Below, piece after piece: positions 55,960 to 64,000 of a stretch of 64,000 bases of DNA. The DNA lies in contig NZ_FNGI01000002.1 in NCBI RefSeq assembly GCF_900102945.1, forward strand, positions 1-64,000, in the 5' to 3' direction. The position numbers were made by a program, and so were the translations under genes. Under the pieces are notes generated by a model. The model was not told where the DNA came from, did not search any database, and saw only the letters and a program-made list of their open reading frames with translations. Source of the DNA: Modicisalibacter muralis (GTDB lineage: Bacteria; Pseudomonadota; Gammaproteobacteria; Pseudomonadales; Halomonadaceae). Each line of letters starts with the position of its first letter. The stretch's first letter is position 1.

Positions 55960-56728
55960 GCACGCCGACAAGCCAACGGCACGGCCTTGCGTGCTGATTC
56001 CCGTTTACAACCATGCCGCCGCGATCGGCGATACCTGCGTGGGCGCGCGGCGTCTCGGGGTACCGCTATTGTTGATCGACGACGGCAGCGACGCCGAGTG
56101 CGCGGCGGTGCTCGATGAGTTGGCCATGGCCGACGATGTTTCACTGGTGCGCCTCGCCGCCAATCGCGGCAAAGGCGCGGCGGTCAAGACCGGGCTACGC
56201 GAGGCCGCGCGGCTGGGTTTCACCCATGCCTTGCAGGTGGACGCCGATGGCCAGCATGAACCCGACGACTTCCCCGCCTTTCTCGAAGGGTTGCATGCCG
56301 GCGATGAGCGGCTGCGCATCGGTTACCCGCGCTTCGACGCCAGCGTGCCACGTCTGCGCTTCTACTCGCGCTACGCGACGCATGTGCTGGTATGGCTGAG
56401 TACCCTATCGTTCGAGCTACGCGATACCATGTGCGGTGTGAAGCTCTACCCGCTGGCCACCGTCAATCGTCTGGTCACGCGCCACGGGTGCGGTAATCGC
56501 ATGCAATTCGACACCGAACTTCCGGTGCGCTGGCTATGGGCCGGCCTGCCGATCATCAATCTGCCGGTGAGGGTGTATTACCCACGTAACGGCATATCGC
56601 ACTTCGCGCTATGGCGTGACAACCTGCTACTGGCCGCCATGCACGCCCGGCTGTTGTGCATCATGCTGTGGCGTCTGCCGACACTGTTGGCGCGTCTTGC
56701 CAAGGCAAAAAGGAATATGCACAAATGA
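55949..56728 (+). CDS. Family 2 glycosyltransferase
   Basis: 259 residues, start with GGGAGG about six bases upstream. The GT2 core is complete: CVLIPVYNHAAAI, LLLIDDGSDAEC, RLAANRGKGAAVKTGL and the metal-binding ALQVDADGQHEPDD. Two hydrophobic helices follow near the C-terminus. It is DPM1-like. In APE clusters a GT2 is taken to glycosylate the lipid carrier or polyene. It overlaps the ligase gene by 11 bases. Confidence 0.88.
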   Translation: MSSEHADKPTARPCVLIPVYNHAAAIGDTCVGARRLGVPLLLIDDGSDAECAAVLDELAMADDVSLVRLAANRGKGAAVKTGLREAARLGFTHALQVDADGQHEPDDFPAFLEGLHAGDERLRIGYPRFDASVPRLRFYSRYATHVLVWLSTLSFELRDTMCGVKLYPLATVNRLVTRHGCGNRMQFDTELPVRWLWAGLPIINLPVRVYYPRNGISHFALWRDNLLLAAMHARLLCIMLWRLPTLLARLAKAKRNMHK

Positions 56729-57678
56729 GTTCGCTCGACGACACACCCCAGCACTGGGCGCGCATTCAAGAGTATGGCTCGGTATCCACCATGCGCATCA
56801 TGGTATGGATCCGTCGCCATCTCGGGCGCCTGCCGTTTCGCGTCATGCTGAGCCTGGTGGTGCTGTACTACTACATTTGCCATGCACCGCCGCGCCGCGA
56901 ATCGCGCCGTTATCTGGAGCGGGTCTGGCCATTGCATAGCAATCGACCGCTGCGCTGGCGCACTTGGGTCGGCCTGCGTCATTTCCTGGCGTTCGGCCAG
57001 TCGCTGATGGACAAGATCGACGCCTGGAGCGGAATCCCCATCGAGCTGAAGATGTCGAACGAAGACCGCCAATGTCTCGACCAGGCGATCAGCAGTGGCC
57101 GTGGCGGGCTGATGCTGGTCTCGCATATCGGCAATCTGGAAATCTGCAGCGCGATGAGCGACAAGCGCGACGACTTCCATGTCACCCAGCTCATGCATAC
57201 CCATAACGCCCTCAAGTTCAACCAGCTTCTCGACCGCTCGACGCTGCGGCGCGGACCCGAAATCATCGAGGTCAGCGAGATCACTCCGGCCACCGCGATG
57301 CGCCTGGCCGAGCGCATCAATGCCGGTGGCTTCGTGGTGATCGCCGCGGATCGCGTGCCGCTGAACGACGACGGGCGCACCCGTTCTCTCGAGTTTCTCG
57401 GCGCCCCGGCCGAGTTCCCCGAAGGCCCGTTCTGGCTGGCCACGCTGCTACGCTGTCCCATCTATACACTGAGCTGCCTGCGCGACGGCGAAGCGCATCG
57501 CGTCGAGTTTAGCCCCTTCGACGACACCACCCGGCTCAAGCGTGTCGATCGCGACGCCTGGCGCGAATCCGCCATGCAGCGCTACGTGGATTGGCTGACC
57601 GACCAGTGCCGTCGGCAGCCACTGCAATGGTTCAACTTCTTTCCCTTTTGGCAGACCCATGACCGTACCCACTCCTGA
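56725..57678 (+). CDS. LpxL/HtrB-like acyltransferase
   Basis: 317 residues, ATGA overlap with the GT2 gene. The LpxL-type features are an N-terminal hydrophobic helix (LSLVVLYYYICHA), GGLMLVSHIGNLEIC with the HX3-4 catalytic His region, and FVVIAADRVPLND. GT2 plus this acyltransferase are a fused protein in some APE clusters; here they are separate. It likely attaches the polyene to a membrane lipid. Confidence 0.83.
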   Translation: MSSLDDTPQHWARIQEYGSVSTMRIMVWIRRHLGRLPFRVMLSLVVLYYYICHAPPRRESRRYLERVWPLHSNRPLRWRTWVGLRHFLAFGQSLMDKIDAWSGIPIELKMSNEDRQCLDQAISSGRGGLMLVSHIGNLEICSAMSDKRDDFHVTQLMHTHNALKFNQLLDRSTLRRGPEIIEVSEITPATAMRLAERINAGGFVVIAADRVPLNDDGRTRSLEFLGAPAEFPEGPFWLATLLRCPIYTLSCLRDGEAHRVEFSPFDDTTRLKRVDRDAWRESAMQRYVDWLTDQCRRQPLQWFNFFPFWQTHDRTHS

Positions 57679-59233
57679 ACACAGTGACCGTGCACGGCTG
57701 ATTCTCGACGGCAGCGCAGTTGCCATCGAAGCCGTGCAGAACGTCGCCCAGCGCCTTACCCGCGTAGTGCTCAGCGACGATCCAGCGTTTCGTGCGCGCA
57801 TCGACGCCGGCCCGGCTTTTCTCGATCGCCTGCTCGACGAAGACGGCGTGGTCTATGGCGTAACCACCGGCTACGGCGACGCCTGCACCCGCGTGGTTCC
57901 CGCCGAGCAGCTCGCCGAATTGCCCCAGCATCTGTATACCTTTCACGGTTGCGGGCTTGGCAACGTACTGGACGTCGAGGCCGCGCGCGCGGTGGTACTG
58001 GTGCGCTTGATCTCGCTGTGTCGCGGCGTGTCGGGGGTCAGCGTCGAGCTGCTCGAACGGCTGGCGTGGCTACTCGACGAGGACGTCATACCGGTGATTC
58101 CCGCCGAAGGCTCGGTCGGCGCCAGTGGCGATTTGACGCCGTTGTCGTATCTCGCCGCAGTGCTGTGCGGCGAGCGCGAGGTGTTCGACCGGGGCCACCG
58201 CCGCCCCACCGCCGAGGCGTTCGCCGAGCGCGGACTTAGTGCCTATCGCCTACGCCCCAAGGAGGGTCTGGCGCTGATGAACGGCACCGCGGTGATGACC
58301 GCGCTGGCCTGCCTGGCCTATGGCCGCGCCGAGCGCCTGTCGCGGCTGGCCACCCGGATCACCGCGATGAACGTCTGGGCACTGGATGGCAATCCGTACC
58401 ATTTCGATGCCGACCTGTTCGCGGCCAAGCCGCACGCCGGGCAGCAGCGTGTCGCCGCAAGGCTGCGCCAGGATCTGCATGCCGCCGACCCCGGCGAAGA
58501 CTGCACCCAGGCACCGCGTAACTCGTCGCGCCTGCAGGACCGCTACTCGACACGCTGCGCCCCGCATGTGATCGGTGTGCTCGAAGACAGCCTCGCCTGG
58601 CTGCGCGGCTTCATCGAAGGCGAACTCAACAGCGCCAACGATAACCCGCTGATCGACCCGGTCGCCGGCAAGGTCATGCACGGCGGCCACTTCTACGGCG
58701 GGCACATCGCCTTCGCCATGGACTCGCTGAAGACCCTGGTGGCCAACGTCGCCGACCTGCTCGACCGCCAGCTCGCGCTGCTGGTCGATACCCGCTACAA
58801 CCACGGCCTGCCGGCCAATCTGAGTGGCGCCAGCGCCGAGCGCGCGCCGCTCAACCACGGCTACAAGGCGGTGCAGATCGGCGTCTCGGCGTGGGCCGCG
58901 GAAGCGCTCAAGCTGACCATGCCTGCCAGCGTCTTCTCGCGCTCCACCGAATGCCACAACCAGGACAAGGTGAGCATGGGCACCATCGCCGCGCGCGACG
59001 CCCAGCGAGTGCTGACGCTGACCGAGCAGGTCGCTGCCGGCGTGCTGCACGCCGCCTGCCAGGGGCTGGAGTTACGCAGTGCGCTCGGCGCGGCGCCACC
59101 ACCGGCATTGGCGGCGTTTCATGCCGAGTGCCGCGAGCGCATCGCTTTCGTCAGCGAGGACCGCGCGCTGGAAAGCGACCTGCGTGAGTTGTGCGCCCAT
59201 TTCCAGGCCATTGCGCGGAGGCTTTATGCGTGA
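57659..59233 (+). CDS. MIO aromatic amino acid ammonia-lyase (HAL/TAL family)
   Basis: 524 residues. The MIO group forms from Ala155-Ser156-Gly157 in SVGASGDLTPLSYL. The catalytic Tyr is in VYGVTTGYGD (Tyr66). The substrate-selectivity loop reads TFHGCGLG with Phe95-His96; His here suits tyrosine as in Rhodobacter TAL, but histidine cannot be excluded. If it is a tyrosine lyase it would give 4-coumarate for the AMP-ligase encoded upstream. The gene sits in the operon, overlapping its neighbours, and no hut genes are present. Confidence 0.9.
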   Translation: MTVPTPEHSDRARLILDGSAVAIEAVQNVAQRLTRVVLSDDPAFRARIDAGPAFLDRLLDEDGVVYGVTTGYGDACTRVVPAEQLAELPQHLYTFHGCGLGNVLDVEAARAVVLVRLISLCRGVSGVSVELLERLAWLLDEDVIPVIPAEGSVGASGDLTPLSYLAAVLCGEREVFDRGHRRPTAEAFAERGLSAYRLRPKEGLALMNGTAVMTALACLAYGRAERLSRLATRITAMNVWALDGNPYHFDADLFAAKPHAGQQRVAARLRQDLHAADPGEDCTQAPRNSSRLQDRYSTRCAPHVIGVLEDSLAWLRGFIEGELNSANDNPLIDPVAGKVMHGGHFYGGHIAFAMDSLKTLVANVADLLDRQLALLVDTRYNHGLPANLSGASAERAPLNHGYKAVQIGVSAWAAEALKLTMPASVFSRSTECHNQDKVSMGTIAARDAQRVLTLTEQVAAGVLHAACQGLELRSALGAAPPPALAAFHAECRERIAFVSEDRALESDLRELCAHFQAIARRLYA

Positions 59234-59819
59234 GCGTTCACCACGGCGGCCGTCACTGGCGCGCCCGATGGCTGTGTTGCTGCTGTTACTGCCCTTGCCC
59301 GCGCTGGCTTTCGATCTTAACGACCTGCAAGCGCAGTTGGGACAAACGAAGGCCATCGAAGGGCAATTCGAGCAGCAGCGCTACCTTGCCGATCTCGATA
59401 CGTCCCTCGACAGTCGCGGCCACTTCACCTACCGGCGCGGCGAGCGCGTGGTCTGGGTACTCGAGGCACCGGTCAAGGACCGCCTGGTATTCACCCCCGA
59501 CTCGGCCAGCGTGATCGATGAGTCGGCGAACGCCAGCAACGATCGCCGCCGCGACCAGGTGGCGGCGCTGTTTCTGCGCTTGCTGGGTGGCGACTGGCAA
59601 GCGCTGGCCGAGCGCTTCGAGATCGCCATCGACGGCGATGTCGACGACTGGCGAGTCACGCTGACGCCCAAATCGGCGGCGCTGCGCGAGCGCATCACGG
59701 GTATCGAGCTACAAGGTGGGCGTTATCTCGAGTTCCTGACCTTGCATGCCGCCAACGACGACGTGCTCGAAGTTCGCCTGTTCGACCAGCACCCACTCAG
59801 CGATAGCAATGCCGACTGA
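59226..59819 (+). CDS. LolA-like outer-membrane lipoprotein carrier protein
   Basis: 197 residues, start with GGAGG close upstream and overlap with the lyase stop. A signal peptide ends near ALA (about residue 28). The LolA-type core LGQTKAIEGQFEQQRYLADLDTSLDSRGHFTY is plain. APE clusters encode such a LolA paralogue, thought to carry the polyene lipid across the periplasm. This is not the housekeeping lolA. Confidence 0.87.
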   Translation: MRERSPRRPSLARPMAVLLLLLPLPALAFDLNDLQAQLGQTKAIEGQFEQQRYLADLDTSLDSRGHFTYRRGERVVWVLEAPVKDRLVFTPDSASVIDESANASNDRRRDQVAALFLRLLGGDWQALAERFEIAIDGDVDDWRVTLTPKSAALRERITGIELQGGRYLEFLTLHAANDDVLEVRLFDQHPLSDSNAD

Positions 59820-62133
59820 GTCTCACGAGCGTCATTCACGCGCGTTGGCCTGGTCATGGGGCCTGGTATTGCTACTCAGTGCGCTGGCCACGACCTGGCT
59901 GTTGCGCGATGGCCTGCCGACCGACACCCGGCTTACCGCGATGCTGCCCGAGGATCGCCAGGCGCCGTTGATCGAACGCGCCGATGCGCGCTTGAGCACC
60001 AGCTTCGAGAACCGCTTCGTGGTACTGCTGACGGCACCCGACCTGCGCGGTGCCACGCGTGCACTGGCCGAGCGACTATCCAGCGCCGGTGGAGCCTCGC
60101 CGCTGCTGTCACGATTGATCTGGCGCGACGTGGATCTCGCCGAAGCCGACCCGCGAGAAGCGCTGGGAGCCTATCGCTACCGCCTGCTGACTCCGGCCCT
60201 GCAGCAGACCATCGATGCCTATGGCGGCGCGTCACTGGTCGCTCCGGCGCTGCGTTCGCTATTCTCGCCGGCCGGCCAGCCGCAGCTCGTCGCCGACCCT
60301 TTCGGCCTGCTCGGCCGCTGGCTGGCGGCTCGCGACGCTAGCCCCGTCGAGGCCCACGACGGTCTGCTGACCGTCACCGACGATGGCCAGCGCTATGCGC
60401 TGCTGATCGGTGAACTGGCCGACGGTCCCTATTCCCTACCCGCCCAGCAAGCGCTCACCACGGCTATCGAGGATTTCCAGCAGGCGCATCCCGATGCCGG
60501 CCTGTTGCGCTCGGGGCTGATCTTTCACGCCGCCGCCGGCGCCGAACAGGCCAAGCGTGAAATCAGCACGATTGGCCTGGGCGCCTTGATCGGTCTGGTA
60601 ATTATCCTGCTCGTGGTGTTCCGCTCGCCACGCGTGCTGGCACAGATGCTGTTGCCGCTGGGCTGTGGGCTACTGCTCGCCCTGCCGCTGACCCTGGCGC
60701 TGTTCGGCCAACTGCACGTTTTGACGCTGGCCTTCGGCGCCAGCCTGATCGGCATCGCCATCGACTACGCTCTGCATTTGCAGTGCGAGCGCGCCGTGGC
60801 GGGTAGCCGCTTTCGCCTGCGTCCGTTGCTGCCAGGGCTCGCGCTGGCATTGGTCTCGAGCCTGTTGGCCTATCTCGCCCAGGCGCTCACGCCCTTGCCG
60901 GGGCTGCGCCAGATGGCGACATTCGCCGCGCTGGGGCTACTCGGCGCCTGGCTCACCGTGGTGCTATGGCTGCCGAGGCTAGTGGCGCCGGCTCACCCCG
61001 CCACCGCGCGAATCGCCGAACGCCTATGGCGAATCAGCATGCCACGCCGGCGGCTGTCACCGAGTGTCGCATTGCTCGGCGCCGGGCTACTCGCCGCCCT
61101 GGCCGCCTGGCAATTGACCGCCAATGACAGCCTGAGGCTGCTCAACCCCTCGTCGCCCGCCATGCTCGCCGAGGAGCGTCAGGTTCAACGCCTGATGGGC
61201 AGCGACACCGGCAGTCGCTATCTATTGGTGAGCGCCGCCGACGAGCCTGCCCTGCTCAGCCGCCTGGCCGAGATCGGCGACACGCTCGATCGCTGGATCG
61301 CCGAGGGCGTCGAGCTGCGCTATACCAATCTGGCCGACAGCGTGCCGCCGCCAGCGGTTCAGCAAGCCAACCTGGCTCGCGTCGAGCGGCTGTACAGCGA
61401 ACCGCTAAGCGAACTGGTAGCGCGAGCGGGCCTGCCCGATAGCGTGATCGAGCGAGCCCGGTCGCGCATCGAGGATGTGCCGATACTGGACGTCGCCACC
61501 TGGCTGGGCAGCGCTATCGGCGAAGCCGATCGCCGGCTATGGTTGGGAAAGATCGATGCAGCACAAGCGGACATGCCCGGCAACATGGCGGCAGTCATGC
61601 CATTGTCGGGCGTCGAGTCGGCGGCACTTGAGCGGCGCTTGACGGCCTTTGCCGAGCGCCACGCCAATGTCGTCTACGTCAACCGCGTCGAACGCCTGTC
61701 GAGCCTGCTCGGCGAGTTGCGCGAACACATCGCGCTGTGGCTCGGCATGGCATTGGCCGGCATGGCCATCGTGCTGGCCTGGCGCTATCGTGGCCTGGCG
61801 TGGCGGGTACTGGTACCGCCCACCGGCGCGGTGTTGATCGTCCTGGCGATATTTGGCGTGATCGGCGTGCCGCTCAACGTTTTCAGCCAATTGGGCATGT
61901 TGCTGGTGCTGGGCATTGGCCTGGATGCAGGCATCTTCAGCGTCGAACATGCCCGGCGCCCGTCGACCTGGCTGGCGATCAGCCTGTCGACCTTGACCAG
62001 CCTGCTGGCATTTGGCTTGCTGGCGTTCAGCGCCACGCCGGCCTTGCATCATCTCGGCCTGACCTGCCTGCTGGGTCTTGCCGCGGTATGGTTGCTGGTG
62101 CCCTGGGTTCGACCGACTCACGTGGGCTCATAA
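59809..62133 (+). CDS. MMPL/RND-family exporter of the aryl-polyene operon
   Basis: 774 residues, start overlapping the LolA-like stop by 11 bases. Two MMPL repeats are evident: each has a first helix (about 15-32 and 418-434), a large periplasmic domain and five further helices (about 263-415 and 645-770), with FGASLIGIAIDYALHLQ in the first half and LLVLGIGLDAGIFSVEHAR in the second. It would pull the polyene lipid out of the inner membrane for the LolA-like carrier. Confidence 0.9.
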   Translation: MPTESHERHSRALAWSWGLVLLLSALATTWLLRDGLPTDTRLTAMLPEDRQAPLIERADARLSTSFENRFVVLLTAPDLRGATRALAERLSSAGGASPLLSRLIWRDVDLAEADPREALGAYRYRLLTPALQQTIDAYGGASLVAPALRSLFSPAGQPQLVADPFGLLGRWLAARDASPVEAHDGLLTVTDDGQRYALLIGELADGPYSLPAQQALTTAIEDFQQAHPDAGLLRSGLIFHAAAGAEQAKREISTIGLGALIGLVIILLVVFRSPRVLAQMLLPLGCGLLLALPLTLALFGQLHVLTLAFGASLIGIAIDYALHLQCERAVAGSRFRLRPLLPGLALALVSSLLAYLAQALTPLPGLRQMATFAALGLLGAWLTVVLWLPRLVAPAHPATARIAERLWRISMPRRRLSPSVALLGAGLLAALAAWQLTANDSLRLLNPSSPAMLAEERQVQRLMGSDTGSRYLLVSAADEPALLSRLAEIGDTLDRWIAEGVELRYTNLADSVPPPAVQQANLARVERLYSEPLSELVARAGLPDSVIERARSRIEDVPILDVATWLGSAIGEADRRLWLGKIDAAQADMPGNMAAVMPLSGVESAALERRLTAFAERHANVVYVNRVERLSSLLGELREHIALWLGMALAGMAIVLAWRYRGLAWRVLVPPTGAVLIVLAIFGVIGVPLNVFSQLGMLLVLGIGLDAGIFSVEHARRPSTWLAISLSTLTSLLAFGLLAFSATPALHHLGLTCLLGLAAVWLLVPWVRPTHVGS

Positions 62134-62146
62134 CGAGAGGACTCTC

Positions 62147-63445
62147 ATGACCGATAACGCCGATCAAACCGTCGAGGGAGAGACAACCAACATGACCGAT
62201 ACGGATGTCGCGATCATCGGTGCCGGCCCGGCCGGCGCGGCCGCTGCTGCGCGCCTGGTCCGACTCGGCCACCGCGTGCATGTCGTCGAGCGCAGTCATT
62301 TTCCACGCTTTTCGATCGGCGAGAGCCTGCTGCCGCAATGCATGGCGTATCTCGACGAGGCCGGACTGCTCGCAACGGTGCAAGCCGCCGGCTATCAATC
62401 CAAGAACGGCGCGGCCTTCACGCGGAGTGGCGTAAATACCGCCATCGATTTTCGCGAAAAGTTCACCGAAGGCTGGGGAACGACCTATCAGGTCGAGCGC
62501 GCCGACTTCGATCAACGCCTGATCCAGGCCGCCGCCGAACAGGGTGCCAGGGTCAATTTCGGCGTCACGGTCACGGCCTTTCACCCCGACCCCGAGCGCC
62601 CATACCTGAGCCTTGTCGACGAACACGGCCAGACCTCGACGTTGAGCGCGCGTTTCGTTCTCGATGCCAGCGGCTACGGCCGGGTACTCGCCCGCCAGCT
62701 CGATCTGACCCGCGACCCGCGCCTCGAGCCACGCATGGCGCTGTTCACGCATGTCGAGGACCGCATCGACGACCCGAGCTACGATCGCGAGAAGATCCTG
62801 ATCGGCGTACACCCCAGCGACGCCTCGATCTGGTACTGGCTGATTCCCTTCGCCAACGGGCGAGCGTCGGTCGGCGTGGTTGGCGATGTCGACACCCTGA
62901 ACGGCCATGGCGATAGCCCCGCTGCCCGCTGGCAGGCGCTGATCGACGCCGAGCCCCGCCTGCACGCGTTGCTGGGCGAGGCTCGCCCGCTACGCCCGGT
63001 GGATGAACTCAAGGGCTACTCCGCCGATGTCACCACCCTGCATGGCCCCGGCTATGCCCTGCTCGGCAACGCCGGGGAGTTTCTCGACCCGGTATTCTCA
63101 TCGGGTGTGACAGTGGCGCTGCGTTCGGCGAGCATGGCCGCGCCGCTGGTCGACCGCCAATTGCGCGGCGAGACGATCGACTGGCAAAGCGCGTTCGAAA
63201 CACCGTTGCGTGAAGGCGTGGAGACTTTCCGCGCCTACGTCGATACCTGGTACGACGGCCAATTGCAGTCGATCGTCTTCCACGATTCGCAACCGGCCGA
63301 TGTCAAGCGCATGATCAGCGCGGTGCTGGCCGGCTACGCCTGGGATCGTGACAATCCCTTCGCCAGCGCGCCGCGCAAGCACCTGGCCACCTTGGCGCAA
63401 CTGTGCGGTCATTCCCCATCGGCGGCCGGGCTCACCGCGCAATGA
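62147..63445 (+). CDS. FAD-dependent oxidoreductase with flavin-halogenase signature
   Basis: 432 residues. The FAD motif GAGPAGAAAAARLVRLG is at about 25-41; FPRFSIGESLLPQ follows. The flavin-halogenase motif WxWxIP is present as WYWLIP (residues 229-234), and Lys86 in YQSKNGAAF is at about the place of the catalytic Lys of such enzymes. APE clusters usually annotate this gene only as an FAD oxidoreductase. Halogenation of the aryl ring, as in brominated xanthomonadins, is a real option; hydroxylation or chain oxidation are alternatives. An ATG at 62192 is a possible start. Confidence 0.8.
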   Translation: MTDNADQTVEGETTNMTDTDVAIIGAGPAGAAAAARLVRLGHRVHVVERSHFPRFSIGESLLPQCMAYLDEAGLLATVQAAGYQSKNGAAFTRSGVNTAIDFREKFTEGWGTTYQVERADFDQRLIQAAAEQGARVNFGVTVTAFHPDPERPYLSLVDEHGQTSTLSARFVLDASGYGRVLARQLDLTRDPRLEPRMALFTHVEDRIDDPSYDREKILIGVHPSDASIWYWLIPFANGRASVGVVGDVDTLNGHGDSPAARWQALIDAEPRLHALLGEARPLRPVDELKGYSADVTTLHGPGYALLGNAGEFLDPVFSSGVTVALRSASMAAPLVDRQLRGETIDWQSAFETPLREGVETFRAYVDTWYDGQLQSIVFHDSQPADVKRMISAVLAGYAWDRDNPFASAPRKHLATLAQLCGHSPSAAGLTAQ

Positions 63446-64000
63446 GCCAGCCAGTCCGACGTCCGGCGGCCCAGAGCCGAGCCTGGCTCTGGCTATCGAT
63501 GACGCTGCTGTTGTCGATGGCCTTGGCCGGCTGCGCCACGCGACCATCACCCGCGCCATCGCCGGCATTCGCTAGCGTCGACTTCGCTGGCACGCTCAAG
63601 CGCCGCCTGACCTTCATCCCCTACGACGATGACCGGCCGACGCGCGAGTTGATCGGACTGGTCGAGCTTGGTGATAACCGCCTGCGCGCGGTATTGCTGA
63701 CGCCTTTCGGCCAACGCTTGGTGACCTTGGAACACGACAGCGAAGGCAGCCGTTTCGTGCCCGGCGATGTCCCGCCAGAGGCCCTGCGAGAAGCGCTACC
63801 CATCTCGCCCGAATGGCTGGCTTCACGGCTCGAATGGAGCTTGTGGCCCACCCAGGCCCTGCGCGACGCCTTCGCGGGCAGCGAGTGGTCGGTCGCGATA
63901 GATGATGGCAGGCGGATGATTCGCCATCACGACGACGTGGTGGCTCGCATCGCCCCGGCCACGGCAAGCGCCGAAACTGTCGGCACGGTATTGCTCGACG
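63442..64000 (+). CDS. DUF3261 lipoprotein, cut by the window end
   Basis: At least 186 residues, open to the right edge. The start ATGA overlaps the flavoprotein stop. A lipoprotein signal peptide has the lipobox ALAGC with Cys33. The mature part has the DUF3261 pattern (FAGTLKRRLTFIPYDDD, ELGDNRLRAVLLTPFGQRLVTLEHD). This lipoprotein is a constant member of APE clusters, probably placed at the outer membrane as the receiving end. Partial 3' end. Confidence 0.85.
   Translation, partial: MSQPVRRPAAQSRAWLWLSMTLLLSMALAGCATRPSPAPSPAFASVDFAGTLKRRLTFIPYDDDRPTRELIGLVELGDNRLRAVLLTPFGQRLVTLEHDSEGSRFVPGDVPPEALREALPISPEWLASRLEWSLWPTQALRDAFAGSEWSVAIDDGRRMIRHHDDVVARIAPATASAETVGTVLLD

Noticed and set aside
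57659-59233. Housekeeping histidine ammonia-lyase (hutH)
   Set aside because: No hutU, hutI or hutG genes accompany it, and it overlaps polyene-operon genes on both sides.

Overview
The window reads as chromosome of a GC-rich gammaproteobacterium. The best guess is a halophile of the Halomonadaceae (Halomonas or a relative). The basis is the protein style (acidic, GC-rich codons), the HexR-controlled zwf-pgl-eda block, a TAXI-type TRAP transporter, trpBA divergent from a TrpI-like regulator, and an aryl-polyene locus. No rRNA, intact tRNA, prophage or CRISPR was seen. The genus is an inference from gene content, not from a marker gene.

Layout. 1-916: an IS5-type element with perfect 19-bp ends whose left end is base 1 of the window. 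1051-3175: an MDR oxidoreductase, a small secreted protein and a P-loop kinase-like protein. 3209-9423: a relatively AT-rich accessory module with an amidase, an amino-acid-type ABC transporter (binding protein plus a fused permease-ATPase), a GntR/FCD regulator, a DUF1989 protein and a sugar O-acetyltransferase. 9508-11959: GNAT, EamA transporter and LysR. 12196-13471: two gene cassettes of integron type (osmC-like, then higBA) with a recognisable attC hairpin but no integrase. 13486-21821: nitrate/nitrite assimilation (cobA and nasA on minus; a nasB-like gene, nirB and nirD on plus) with an NtrC-like site and a sigma-54 promoter. 21882-25090: TRAP permease and TAXI binding protein. 25318-25497: a short metallothionein gene. 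25721-28162: PIN-PhoH, a zinc-ribbon protein and a DUF938 methyltransferase-like protein. 28278-32938: AraC, XdhC and a two-subunit molybdenum hydroxylase of IorAB type. 33152-39323: two aldo/keto reductases, two LysR regulators, MsrA and an MFS transporter. 39326-42387: trpA, trpB and trpI. 42399-44479: an FAD monooxygenase and an APH-family kinase. 44679-48635: eda-pgl-zwf and divergent hexR, the Entner-Doudoroff entry. 48704-51756: a PhnDCE-like ABC transporter.

51826 to the right edge is one tightly overlapping plus-strand operon of aryl-polyene (APE/xanthomonadin-like) type: ketoacyl-synthase-like factor, acyltransferase, ACP, membrane protein, AMP-ligase fused to a dehydratase, GT2, LpxL-like acyltransferase, MIO ammonia-lyase, LolA-like carrier, MMPL exporter, a flavoprotein with a halogenase signature, and a DUF3261 lipoprotein cut by the window end. 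The core ketosynthase and ketoreductase are not in the window and are expected further right.

The points I would check first are the integrase-less cassette pair at 12196-13471, the aryl-polyene operon with its own ammonia-lyase and halogenase-like enzyme, and the amidase/ABC/DUF1989 module with a promoter whose spacer holds a GntR-type palindrome.
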